Assembly (NCBI RefSeq): GCF_932526225.1
Contig: NC_064048.1
Coordinates: 5,252,627-5,316,626 of the forward strand
Reading direction: 5' to 3'
Source: Nematostella vectensis
Taxonomy: Eukaryota > Cnidaria > Anthozoa > Actiniaria > Edwardsiidae
Length of the DNA: 64,000 nt
This document shows, one piece after another, positions 63,788-64,000 of this stretch. The number at the start of each line of letters is the position of its first letter. Position 1 is the stretch's first letter. The notes beneath the pieces are model-generated. The model saw only the letters and a list, made by a program, of their open reading frames with translations. It ran no database searches and was not told the DNA's origin. The translations under genes were made by a program, and so were the position numbers.

Positions 63788-64000
63788 TACCCACCCCCCC
63801 CCCCCCCGCCATGGAGGGGGTAGATATGACCCCACCTACCTTCTCCCTACCCTCCCCCTACTTGGATTTCTATTTTGGGTAAGCATTTTGACCCCCCCCT
63901 CCCCCCGGAATATTCCTGGGCGTTCCCCCCCCCCCCCCAGAATTTTCTGAAACTACACAATCATACGACTTTGATAAATATGAAACAATACCTTGGGTTA
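63788..64000. repeat. C-rich tract with several C homopolymers
   Basis: Runs of 7-14 C (near 63793, 63893 and 63925) in a C-rich strand, with CCATGGAGGGGG in between. Prone to quadruplex or i-motif structure and to sequencing error. No gene. Confidence 0.8.

Overview
The window is eukaryotic, from an animal with an intron-rich and transposon-rich genome. The best guess is an anthozoan cnidarian (sea anemone or coral). This rests on moderate GC with AT-rich spacers, on a metazoan-specific gene (cortactin) split by many canonical GT-AG introns, and on the mix of mobile elements: LTR, CR1-like, L1/Tx1-like, tyrosine-recombinase, piggyBac-like, Mutator-like and CACTA-like. Several of the remaining protein families are ones I associate with coral and anemone genomes. 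The species cannot be named from the sequence alone.

Layout. 1-10471 (+) is the 3' part of cortactin: three 37-residue actin-binding repeats, each cut into a 55-nt and a 56-nt exon, then a charged helical linker and a C-terminal SH3 domain split by a 3-kb intron. That intron holds about 69 copies of a 26-bp minisatellite carrying a CACGTG E-box. A fold-back element with arms of about 390 bp ends only 15 bp before the first visible exon. 10472-22177 is mostly gene-poor. It holds a kinase pseudogene fragment, a 3.7-kb satellite of about 100-bp units with higher-order structure, a second unrelated 26-bp minisatellite, a 1.04-kb terminal-inverted-repeat element, and a gene fragment bracketed by 81-bp inverted repeats.

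22178-26483 is a complete but mutated Ty3/gypsy element with unusually short 86-bp LTRs and a perfect 5-bp target duplication. 26600-38200 is a graveyard of transposon pieces, including a CACTA-like transposase on the minus strand, an (AT)n tract, a tRNA-derived SINE, a Mutator-like fragment and a LINE tail. 38219-43335 is a nearly full-length, essentially intronless gene of an unclassified family: N-terminal Cys/His region, large middle, acidic DDTD motif, C-terminal CXC zinc domain. It is broken by about three frameshifts and one stop, and partly matching inverted motifs lie around it. 43587-44860 is a broken aerolysin-fold gene with a 23-bp minisatellite in its intron. About 45000-49390 is an L1/Tx1-like LINE interrupted by the 3' end of another LINE. 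49390-53160 is a nearly intact CR1-like LINE with a PHD finger. 54859-59178 is a tyrosine-recombinase retrotransposon with textbook A1-B1-A2-B2 split direct repeats. 59276-60391 is a piggyBac-like pseudogene. 62204-63720 has a two-exon gene with a P2X7-tail-like zinc region and, on the other strand, a transposase-like gene. The window closes on a perfect 73-bp palindrome and C-rich DNA.

Only cortactin is a clear conserved host gene. Everything after it is selfish DNA, remnants of it, or multicopy families of unclear status. Product calls rest on motif recognition by eye; no database search was possible.
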